64,000 nt of DNA from Gaoshiqia sediminis (lineage in GTDB: Bacteria; Bacteroidota; Bacteroidia; Bacteroidales; Prolixibacteraceae). The position numbers and the translations under genes were made by a program. Position 1 is the stretch's first letter. Each line of letters opens with the position of its first letter. Below the pieces are notes generated by a model. The model saw nothing but the letters and a program-made list of their open reading frames with translations. It ran no database searches and was not told the origin of the DNA. Location: the NCBI RefSeq assembly GCF_025907915.1, contig NZ_JAPAAF010000007.1:118991-182990 (forward strand), written 5' to 3'. Shown piece by piece: positions 57,349 through 64,000 of this stretch.

Positions 57349-57364
57349 ACTTGTATATACAAGT
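57349..57364. promoter_or_regulatory. Perfect palindrome ACTTGTATATACAAGT, candidate GntR operator
   Basis: A 16-bp perfect inverted repeat lies 54 bases upstream of the GntR ATG and 104 bases upstream of the E2 ATG. Its TTGTATATACAA core is like operators of HutC-subfamily GntR repressors such as TreR. Confidence 0.7.
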
Positions 57365-57468
57365 TATAAAATGTAAGTTTACAACCAAAATCGAGTAATT
57401 CCCTTTAATAATCATTAATTTGGTTTTCCTCGATCTGAATAATGTATTAACAAGTGAGATAAAACTAT

Positions 57469-58782
57469 ATGGCTGTACCGGTAATTATGCCCCGTCAGGG
57501 GCAATCAGTTGAGACTTGTATCATTGGCGAATGGTACAAGCAGGTTGGCGAAGAAGTGAAAGCAGGCGAAGTCTTGTTTTCCTATGAGACCGACAAAGCA
57601 TCGTTTGAAGAAGAAGCCAAAGAGGACGGCGAATTGCTGGCCGTGTTTTTTGAGGCAGGCGATGAAGTGCCCGTGTTGACCAATGTCGCGGTTCTGGGAA
57701 AAAAAGGGGAGGTTATCGACGAGTTTCGTCCCGGTGGAGAAGTTGCCCCGGCCAGTACCGAAACGACAACTGCCGTCGTTGAAGCAGCGCCTGAAAAGAA
57801 AGAAGTTATTCTGGTTGAAAGGCAGGAGGGCAACGTGAAGATTTCGCCACGAGCAAAAGTTATGGCTGAAAAAATGGGCGTTCCTGTTGAACGAATCCAG
57901 GGTAGTGGCCCGCATGGGCGGATTATTGCACAGGATGTGGAAAATGCCGCTCAATCGTTACCAAAAATGACGCCGCTGGCTCAGGAAAAGGCAAAATCCG
58001 AAAGCCTGGCTCCGGCTAAAGAAACGACCGGTTTGGGTGGCCGCGCCAGTGCTGCCGACCTGATCAGCTACAATCCGGTTTACGGCGACGATTTCGAAGT
58101 GAAGAAATTATCGAACATCCGTAAGTTGATTGCCAAAGCCATGCACCAGTCGCTGCAAAACTCGGCCCAGCTGACACATCATATGAGCGCCGATGCCCGT
58201 AAGATTATGGCGCTGCGCAAACAGTTCAAAAAGAAACTGGAGGCTGGCGAAATTTCACAAAACATTACCATCAACGACCTAGTGTGTTTCGCAGTTATTA
58301 AAGCTTTGAAAAAATTCCCGCAGGTGAATACACACTTTATTGGCGATAGCATGCGCTGGTTCAAAAAAGTGCACCTCGGTTTGGCGGTAGATACCGAGCG
58401 CGGTTTGATGGTGCCTGCTGTGAAAAATGCCGATGATTTGTCGATTGAAGGACTGTCGTCGCAACTGGCATCGGTGGCCGGAGCAGCTCGCAAAGGAAAT
58501 GTTGACCCCGAATTGCTGAAACCCGAAGCTGCCAGCTTTACGGTTTCCAACCTGGGCAACTACGGTGTGGAAATGTTCACCCCGGTGATCAACCTGCCGC
58601 AAACCGCGATACTGGGCGTGTGTACCATTGTGCCGCGTCCGAAGGATTTGGGTGACGGCGTTTACGGTTTTGTGCCCATGATGGGGCTTTCGCTTACTTA
58701 CGACCACCAGGCATTGGACGGCGGAGAAGCGACGCTCTTCCTGAAAGAGATTAAAGACCAAATTGAAAACCTGACAATTTAG
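57469..58782 (+). CDS. Dihydrolipoamide acyltransferase (E2) of a 2-oxoacid dehydrogenase complex
   Basis: The 437-residue E2 has one lipoyl domain (residues 1-80) with lipoylated Lys43 in ETDKAS, an alanine/proline-like linker, a peripheral subunit-binding domain (about 125-160; ISPRAKVMAEKMG), and the acyltransferase core with the catalytic DHQALDGG near residue 410. LipA encoded at 11694-12557 would lipoylate it. The 2-oxoacid (pyruvate or branched-chain) is not decided by sequence. The gene is followed by lpd and E1, and is preceded by the divergent GntR regulator and palindrome. Confidence 0.95.
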   Translation: MAVPVIMPRQGQSVETCIIGEWYKQVGEEVKAGEVLFSYETDKASFEEEAKEDGELLAVFFEAGDEVPVLTNVAVLGKKGEVIDEFRPGGEVAPASTETTTAVVEAAPEKKEVILVERQEGNVKISPRAKVMAEKMGVPVERIQGSGPHGRIIAQDVENAAQSLPKMTPLAQEKAKSESLAPAKETTGLGGRASAADLISYNPVYGDDFEVKKLSNIRKLIAKAMHQSLQNSAQLTHHMSADARKIMALRKQFKKKLEAGEISQNITINDLVCFAVIKALKKFPQVNTHFIGDSMRWFKKVHLGLAVDTERGLMVPAVKNADDLSIEGLSSQLASVAGAARKGNVDPELLKPEAASFTVSNLGNYGVEMFTPVINLPQTAILGVCTIVPRPKDLGDGVYGFVPMMGLSLTYDHQALDGGEATLFLKEIKDQIENLTI

Positions 58783-58866
58783 ATGGCGGGATTCTCAGAT
58801 ATTCAGACTGCTGGACAAGAAAGTCTGAGAATCTAACAATCCGAAAATCTAACAATCTAAAACGAA

Positions 58867-60225
58867 ATGAGTAACAAATTCGATATAGCAATTATGGGTG
58901 GTGGCCCTGCCGGTTATGTCGCGGCCGAACGTGCCGGGGCAAAAGGACTGAGCGTGGTCATCTTTGACAAGAGAGCGTTGGGAGGGGTGTGCCTGAATGA
59001 AGGCTGCATCCCGACCAAAACGCTTTTGAATTCGGCTAAGGTGCTCGAATATGCACACGAGGCTGAAAAGTATGGCGTAAAGGTTGAAGGCGTTGGTTTC
59101 GACTTCAAAAAAATTATGGCCCGCAAAGACAAAGTGGTGCGCAAGCTGGTTTCTGGCGTTGGAGCAAAAATGAAACATGCCAATGCCGAAGTGGTGATGG
59201 CCGAAGCCGTCATCAAAGAAAAGCGGGGCGATGTGATTACCATTACAGCCGAAGGCAAAGACTACCAGGCCGCTCGCCTGTTGATTTGTACGGGCTCGGA
59301 GGCTGCCGTTCCGCCCATCCCGGGTTTGGACAAAGAGGTGGTGCTTACCAACCGCGAAATTCTTCAGTTGAAAGAAGTTCCCGAAAGCCTGGTGGTTATT
59401 GGCGGTGGGGTGATCGGAAGTGAATTTGCCGATTTTTTCAATGCCATGGGCACCAAGGTGACGGTGATTGAAATGCTGCCCGAAATCCTGACCGGTGTGG
59501 ATGAAGAAATTGCCGCTTTTGTTCGCAAGGAATTCACCAAACGGGGCATTGAATATCACTTAAATGCCAAAGTTACTGAGCTGAAAGGTAAGGAAGTCAT
59601 TTTTGAAAAAGACGGAAAAACGCAATCGGTTACCGGCGAACAGGTTTTGCTGTCGGTTGGCCGCCGCCCGAATGTGCAGGGAATTGGCCTCGAAAATATT
59701 GGCGTGGAGTTTTCACCCAAAGGAATTAAAATCGACCAGTACTGCCGCACCAACATCCCGAATGTGTATGCAGCTGGCGATATCACTGGATTTTCGCTAC
59801 TGGCCCACACGGCCAGCCGCGAAGGTGAAGTTGCTGTGAACCACATGCTGGGGCGCAAGGATGTGATGCGCTACAATGCTATACCGGGCGTGGTGTACAC
59901 CCATCCGGAAGTTGCCGGGGTTGGCCTCACCGAATCTGCCGCCAAAGCACAGGGAATTGAAGTGGAAACCCGCAAACTGCCGATGGCTTATGCAGGACGT
60001 TTTATTGCCGAAAACGAAGGCAAAGACGGATTCTGCAAGGTGATTGTCGGTAAGAAATACAAGGAAATTCTGGGCGTTCACCTGGTGGGCGGCGCCTGCT
60101 CCGAAATGATTTGGGGCGCCTGCGCCCTGATCGAAGCACAACTGCGTGTGCAGGATGTCGAAGAAATCATCTTTCCGCACCCAACCGTGAGTGAAATTAT
60201 AAAGGAGACAATATTTCAGTTTTAA
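58867..60225 (+). CDS. lpdA: Dihydrolipoamide dehydrogenase (E3)
   Basis: The 452-residue flavoprotein reoxidises dihydrolipoamide with NAD. It has the FAD-binding GGGPAGYVAA near residue 11, the redox-active cysteines at 42 and 47 (GGVCLNEGCIPTK), the NAD-binding VVIGGGVIGSEFA and the C-terminal FPHPTVSEI with the catalytic His. It is 84 bases after E2 in the same operon. A cluster of short direct repeats and a four-helix-bundle gene separate it from E1. Confidence 0.96.
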   Translation: MSNKFDIAIMGGGPAGYVAAERAGAKGLSVVIFDKRALGGVCLNEGCIPTKTLLNSAKVLEYAHEAEKYGVKVEGVGFDFKKIMARKDKVVRKLVSGVGAKMKHANAEVVMAEAVIKEKRGDVITITAEGKDYQAARLLICTGSEAAVPPIPGLDKEVVLTNREILQLKEVPESLVVIGGGVIGSEFADFFNAMGTKVTVIEMLPEILTGVDEEIAAFVRKEFTKRGIEYHLNAKVTELKGKEVIFEKDGKTQSVTGEQVLLSVGRRPNVQGIGLENIGVEFSPKGIKIDQYCRTNIPNVYAAGDITGFSLLAHTASREGEVAVNHMLGRKDVMRYNAIPGVVYTHPEVAGVGLTESAAKAQGIEVETRKLPMAYAGRFIAENEGKDGFCKVIVGKKYKEILGVHLVGGACSEMIWGACALIEAQLRVQDVEEIIFPHPTVSEIIKETIFQF

Positions 60226-60330
60226 GTAATTCCAAGTTTCAAGTTCCAGGTTCCAGGTTTCAAGTTCCAGGTTTCAAGTTCCAAGTTTCAAGTTTCAAGT
60301 TCAAAGTTCCAAGTTTCAAATTCCAAGGAT
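60226..60330 (+). repeat. Imperfect tandem direct repeats of AAGTT(T/C)CAAG type
   Basis: The roughly 105 bases between lpdA and the four-helix-bundle gene consist almost entirely of degenerate 7-bp units (CAAGTTT/CAAGTTC/CCAGGTT), at least a dozen copies. A related inverted copy, revcomp AAGTTTCAAATTTC, lies downstream of the gene at about 60744-60770. Confidence 0.75.
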
Positions 60331-60720
60331 ATGAGCAAAGTACAACGGTTTGAAGATTTGAAAGTATGGCAGTCCTCTCGCGTGTTATGCAAGATGATTC
60401 ATGGTTTTACTTTGAATCCTGAGTTTTGCAAGGACTTCAAACTGATAAGTCAAATAAAGTCATCTTCCGGTTCTGTTATGGATAATATTGCTGAAGGATA
60501 TGAGCGGGATGGAAATAAAGAATTCATTCAATTTTTATCCATTTCAAAAGGGTCTTGTGGAGAATGCCGGTCACAACTATACAGAGCGCTGGATAATGGG
60601 TACATTTCGGAAGCAGAGTTTAAAAAAGCTTCAGAAATGGCAATAGAAATCAGTAAAATGCTCAGTGGATTTATGGACTATTTGCATGAATCCGAATTGA
60701 AAGGGAAAAAGTTCAAATAG
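60331..60720 (+). CDS. Four-helix-bundle protein (S23/TIGR02436 family)
   Basis: The 129-residue all-helical protein belongs to the four-helix-bundle (23S rRNA intervening-sequence protein-like) family: FEDLKVWQSSRVL near the N-terminus, then SVMDNIAEGYERDGNKEFIQFLSISKGSCGEC. Function unknown; members occur scattered in genomes and in retro-element accessory proteins. It is inserted between lpdA and the E1 gene, flanked by short repeats in inverted orientation, which suggests it arrived as a mobile cassette. Confidence 0.85.
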   Translation: MSKVQRFEDLKVWQSSRVLCKMIHGFTLNPEFCKDFKLISQIKSSSGSVMDNIAEGYERDGNKEFIQFLSISKGSCGECRSQLYRALDNGYISEAEFKKASEMAIEISKMLSGFMDYLHESELKGKKFK

Positions 60721-60840
60721 CTGTTTCAGCTGTTCCACTTGAAATTTGGATTGTGAAATTTGAAACTTATTGTTGGAAGCACGAATGTTGAAATTAACGG
60801 TAAAATATTAGGAAAAGAAAAACTTAATAACGAATAAGAT

Positions 60841-63309
60841 ATGCCAAAAATTCAATTTATTGATCCGCAAGAAGTCAGGAAGGCTGGCGAAGTGACCTTC
60901 AACCCAATTCCTGTCAACCAATACAACAAAAGTATTGAAGACGAGAAAGCTAATTTCTCGAAAGAAGATTTTCTTCGTATTTACCACGACATGGTGGTGA
61001 TCCGCGAGTTCGAAACCATGCTGAACGAGATTAAAATCAAGAGCGAATACAACGGTATAGCCTATAACCACCCTGGACCGGCCCACTTGTCGATCGGGCA
61101 GGAAGCCGCGGCAGTGGGGATGGCCTACACGTTGGGTGTTGAGGACTTCATCTTCGGTTCGCACCGTTCGCACGGCGAAATCCTGGCCAAAGGCTTGTCG
61201 GCCATCAACAAACTGAGCGATGAACAACTGACGCAGGTGATGGAAAACCACTTCGATGGAAAAACCTTTGCTCCGGTGAAAGCCAATTTCAAGGGTTCGG
61301 TGAAAGAACTGGCCATCCGTTTCTTGATTTACGGAACCCTGGCCGAGATTTTTGCCCGCGAAACCGGTTTCAACCGCGGTTTGGGTGGATCGATGCATGC
61401 CTTCTTCACGCCGTTTGGAGTGTACCCCAACAACGCCATCGTGGGTGGTTCGGGCGACATTGCCGTGGGTGCAGCCCTTTTCAAAAAAGTAAACCGGAAA
61501 GACGGCATTGTGGTAGCCAACATTGGTGATGCCTCAATGGCTTGCGGCCCTGTTTGGGAAGGCCTGGCTTTTGCCACGATGGATCAGTTCAATCATCTGT
61601 GGGAAGGCGATATGCAAGGCGGTCTGCCGCTGATCATCAACATCATGAACAACCAGTACGGCATGGGCGGACAGACTTGCGGCGAAACGATGGGCTACAA
61701 AGTGGCAGCCCGCATTGGCGCCGGGCTGAATGCCGACCAGATGCACGCCGAGCGTGTTGACGGCTACAACCCGCTGGCGGTTATTGATGCTTACAAACGC
61801 AAACGCGAAATTTTAAAAGAGAAACGCGGACCTGTTCTGTTGGATGTGTTGACTTACCGTTACAGCGGCCACTCGCCTTCGGATGCTTCTTCGTACCGTT
61901 CAAAAGAAGAAGTGGAAGCCTGGCAGGCAAATGATTCGATTATCTGGTTCGGCAGCGAATTGGTAAAAGCAGGTGTTGTTACCGAATCGGAACTGGAAAC
62001 GATCAAATCAAATACAACCGACCTGATTACCTGGGGTGTGAAGTTGGCCATTGATCCGGCAGTTTCTCCATTGATGGATATTCAAAAATACCCGGAATTA
62101 ATCGGAGAAATGATGTTCTCGGGCGAGTCGGTTGATAAAATGGAAGATCGCCAGCCGGATGTGAACCACCCGATGGAAGAAAACCCGCGCGTGAAACAAC
62201 TGGCAACAAAAGAGCGCTTTGCCTTTGATGAAAACGGAAAGCCTTTCTCGAAAATTAAGCAATATGGTTTGCGCGATGGTCTGTTCGAAGCCATCATCGA
62301 CCGCTTCTATAAAGATCCAACCTTGGTTGCTTACGGTGAAGAAAACCGGGACTGGGGCGGCGCATTTGCCGTGTACCGCGGACTGACGGAAGCCCTGCCG
62401 TACCATCGTCTGTTTAACTCGCCGATTTCCGAGGCATCAATCGTGGGAACGGCCATTGGCTATGCCATGTGTGGTGGACGCGTGATCCCCGAGATTATGT
62501 ATTGCGACTTCCTGGGCCGTGCCGGTGATGAGGTATTCAACCAGTTACCAAAATGGCAGGCCATGAGTGGTAATGTCATCAAAATGCCGGTTGTGATTCG
62601 CGTTTCTGTTGGATCAAAATACGGTGCGCAGCACTCACAGGACTGGACTGCATTGCCGGCCCACATTCCCGGGTTGAAAGTTGTTTTCCCGGTTACCCCA
62701 TACGATGCCAAAGGATTGATGAATGCCGCCCTGCAGGGGACCGACCCGGTGATCTTCTTCGAGAGTCAGCGTATTTATGATATTGGCGAACAGTTCCACA
62801 AAGGCGGAGTGCCCGAAGGCTATTACGAAATTCCGTTTGGTGAGCCGGATGTGAAACGCGAAGGGAAAGATGTGACCATCCTGACCATTGGGGCAACACT
62901 CTACCGCGCTTTGGAAGCTGCCGATATTTTGCAGGAAAAATACGGCATGAGCGCCGAGGTGATTGATGCCCGTTCGCTGGTGCCATTCAACTACGAGCCG
63001 GTAATCGAATCGTTGAAAAAGACCGGTCGTTTGGTGATTTCGGGCGATGCCTCGGCCCGCGGATCGTTTATGCGCGAGCTGGCTTCGAACATTACCGAGC
63101 TGGCTTTTGACGAACTGGACGCGCCGCCGGTAGTGGTGGGCTCACGCAACTGGATTACCCCTGCTTACGAACTCGAAGAAGCGTTCTTCCCGCAGGCCGG
63201 CTGGATTGTCGATGCCATCCACGAAAAAATCGTTCCGCTGAAAGGACACGTGGTGAAAACCAATTTCACCGAGCCGGAACAAATCAGACGTAACAAGTTG
63301 GGAGTTTAA
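60841..63309 (+). CDS. Fused E1 alpha/beta subunit of a 2-oxoacid dehydrogenase
   Basis: The 822-residue protein joins an E1-alpha domain (about residues 1-430) and an E1-beta domain (about 470-822). The alpha half has GSHRSHGEILAKG and a TPP-Mg region beginning GDASMACGP near residue 228 and ending with NNQYGM, with 38 residues between GDA and NN; the usual motif has 25-30, so about ten residues are inserted. The beta half has EASIVGTAIGYAMCG and the GAQHSQDWTALPAHIPGL stretch. It decarboxylates a 2-oxoacid and passes the acyl group to E2. Pyruvate and branched-chain oxoacids are both possible. Confidence 0.92.
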   Translation: MPKIQFIDPQEVRKAGEVTFNPIPVNQYNKSIEDEKANFSKEDFLRIYHDMVVIREFETMLNEIKIKSEYNGIAYNHPGPAHLSIGQEAAAVGMAYTLGVEDFIFGSHRSHGEILAKGLSAINKLSDEQLTQVMENHFDGKTFAPVKANFKGSVKELAIRFLIYGTLAEIFARETGFNRGLGGSMHAFFTPFGVYPNNAIVGGSGDIAVGAALFKKVNRKDGIVVANIGDASMACGPVWEGLAFATMDQFNHLWEGDMQGGLPLIINIMNNQYGMGGQTCGETMGYKVAARIGAGLNADQMHAERVDGYNPLAVIDAYKRKREILKEKRGPVLLDVLTYRYSGHSPSDASSYRSKEEVEAWQANDSIIWFGSELVKAGVVTESELETIKSNTTDLITWGVKLAIDPAVSPLMDIQKYPELIGEMMFSGESVDKMEDRQPDVNHPMEENPRVKQLATKERFAFDENGKPFSKIKQYGLRDGLFEAIIDRFYKDPTLVAYGEENRDWGGAFAVYRGLTEALPYHRLFNSPISEASIVGTAIGYAMCGGRVIPEIMYCDFLGRAGDEVFNQLPKWQAMSGNVIKMPVVIRVSVGSKYGAQHSQDWTALPAHIPGLKVVFPVTPYDAKGLMNAALQGTDPVIFFESQRIYDIGEQFHKGGVPEGYYEIPFGEPDVKREGKDVTILTIGATLYRALEAADILQEKYGMSAEVIDARSLVPFNYEPVIESLKKTGRLVISGDASARGSFMRELASNITELAFDELDAPPVVVGSRNWITPAYELEEAFFPQAGWIVDAIHEKIVPLKGHVVKTNFTEPEQIRRNKLGV

Positions 63310-63334
63310 TTTTTGGTGATGGGTTTTTTCCCAA

Positions 63335-63367
63335 AGGCTGTCCGTTAGTTCGGGCAGCCTTTTTTTC
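63335..63367 (+). terminator. Terminator of the 2-oxoacid dehydrogenase operon
   Basis: A 10-bp stem (AGGCTGTCCG/CGGGCAGCCT, one G-U pair) with a loop of six bases is followed by eight T residues, 26 bases after the E1 stop. Confidence 0.9.
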
Positions 63368-63416
63368 TGACTTTCGCGGTTTAAATATGACCGGCCTGCC
63401 CCTCGTCCCAACTCCC

Positions 63417-63443
63417 CCTCGTCTTAGCGGAGCGGTGACGAGG
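63417..63443. repeat. Palindromic repeat, copy 1 (CCTCGT...ACGAGG)
   Basis: CCTCGTCTTAGCGGAGCGGTG + ACGAGG type element, 27 bases; pairs with the second copy at 63534-63560. Extended GC flanks give CCCCCTCGT/ACGAGGGGG arms. Confidence 0.65.
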
Positions 63444-63533
63444 GGGAAGCTGCTTGTCGTTTTTAACGACAAAGAGAGGATGGCGATTTGTACGGAAATC
63501 CGGTCTGGTGACGATGGTTTCTTCGGGCCTGCC

Positions 63534-63560
63534 CCTCGTTTGAGCGAAGCGGTAACGAGG
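63534..63560. repeat. Palindromic repeat, copy 2 (CCTCGT...ACGAGG)
   Basis: It shares the CCTCGT arms and AGCG-AAGCGG core of copy 1 at a 117-base offset; the preceding CCTGCCCCTCGT is also repeated before copy 1. Confidence 0.65.
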
Positions 63561-63600
63561 TGCTGTCTTGAGTTTATAACTCATTTTATGTAACCAACTC

Positions 63601-63831
63601 GTGCAACGACTGCTTCGACCGGTACAACATCCACTTCAATTGAAACAATGACCGCTCAACCCCGTGCAATAACCCCTTAAATTCAAACAATGACTGCTCT
63701 AAGTTGTACAATGACTGCTCTAAGTTGTGCAACGGATACGTCAACTGAAACAATGTCAGCTTGCAGTGAAACAATGTCAGCTTTAACTCGTGCAACGATT
63801 GCTCCGACCGGTGCAACGACTATTCCGTGGA
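63601..63831. repeat. Tandem array of eleven degenerate 21-bp units
   Basis: Eleven consecutive units of exactly 21 bases (for example 63685-63705 and 63706-63726) alternate between GTGCAACG- and AAACAATG-type beginnings, with a GACTGCTC-like middle. As 21 is a multiple of three, the array stays open in several frames; on the minus strand it reads as SL-x-x-L heptads such as SLYNLEQ and SLHELKL. Units diverge too much for a recent expansion. Confidence 0.85.
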
Positions 63832-64000
63832 AGACAGCTTGTGTTTTCGGCTGCGCTCAAACCAGCGGAGGCTGAACTCCAGGTGGCTTACCTAACAAAA
63901 TCAGTGCATTGTTAAAAATATTTGCACCTAAGTTTACAATCGTTTGCCTGTAATGTATTAACTTACGATACTGTTAAATCATTATTCTCAAACAGAACAT

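Larger units (their letters stand above)
63310..64000. other. Gene-poor, repeat-rich region after E1
   Basis: About 690 bases contain the E1 terminator, two copies of a palindromic 27-bp repeat, a 19-bp palindrome (63454-63472, TTGTCGTT...AACGACAA) and an 11-unit 21-bp array. No confident gene was found; open frames over the array are listed as rejected. Confidence 0.6.

Noticed and set aside
60226..60330. CRISPR-like repeat array
   Set aside because: Units are about 7 bp, degenerate and without unique spacers; no cas genes nearby.
63601..63831. CRISPR-like array
   Set aside because: Units are contiguous with no spacers and diverge from each other.
63690..63875. Plus-strand open frame with MTALSC repeats
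   Set aside because: It exists because the 21-bp array has no stops in this frame; no start context or homology seen.

Overview
The window looks like a chromosomal segment of a Bacteroidota bacterium, by inference close to the Marinilabiliales/Prolixibacteraceae. The grounds are an alternative complex III operon, Porin_10 and PorP/SprF-like outer-membrane proteins, a fused alpha/beta 2-oxoacid dehydrogenase E1, topoisomerase IV genes of Bacteroidetes type, repeated TAnnTTTG boxes (the Bacteroidetes -7 promoter element) upstream of genes, and almost no Shine-Dalgarno sequences. No rRNA, tRNA, CRISPR array, prophage or insertion sequence was recognised. Most of the window is ordinary housekeeping sequence.

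Layout. 1-7397 (minus): actA-B-C-D-E-F, the quinol:cytochrome c/oxygen oxidoreductase complex, with actF running off the left edge. 7650-8780: AI-2E family permease. 9169-10691: two tandem LytTR response regulators. 10773-12557 (minus): ispH and lipA. 12696-16106 (plus): TPR protein, DMT permease, ruvC. 16214-19679 (mostly minus): HIT protein, greA, a membrane-anchored hypothetical, a Rieske-like lipoprotein (plus), a possible nuclease-fold protein, and an XRE/DUF2975 pair. 19850-22343: ahcY and ribF. 22508-25623 (plus): TlpA-like lipoprotein lacking the CxxC, lpxH-like phosphatase, FabH-like synthase. 25727-29853 (minus): rhlE, YeiH-family permease with its LysR regulator, ung. 29963-32298 (plus): rmuC, PorP/SprF-like protein. 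32449-35076: valS. 35397-36470: frameshifted DUF3223/DCL gene and a DUF202 gene. 36489-41013 (minus): tight run rsmA-mgtE-retropepsin-like protease-rimK-M14 metallopeptidase. 41213-44335 (plus): flippase-like protein, LolC/E-like permease, NUDIX hydrolase. 44322-47769 (minus): MltF-like transglycosylase, porin. 48081-53829 (plus): parE-parC-aroK-MBL hydrolase. 53963-56221 (minus): cold-shock protein, RRM protein, lysC. 56579-63309: GntR/UTRA regulator diverging from a 2-oxoacid dehydrogenase operon (E2, Lpd, a four-helix-bundle cassette, fused E1). 63310-64000: gene-poor, repeat-rich.

How the genes connect. The ACIII genes form one respiratory complex. LipA supplies lipoate to the E2 protein encoded 45 kb away. 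The GntR regulator and the E2 operon share an intergenic region with a perfect 16-bp palindrome, and a 13/16 match to it lies just upstream of a three-way-junction hairpin with a U7 tail; this looks like a regulated small RNA and is the strongest candidate for something undescribed. Other points to look at are a sixth CxxCH motif in ActA, cysteine-rich substitution in a Rieske-like protein, an 11-unit 21-bp array whose minus strand reads as leucine heptads, and the RimK/protease/M14 cluster.
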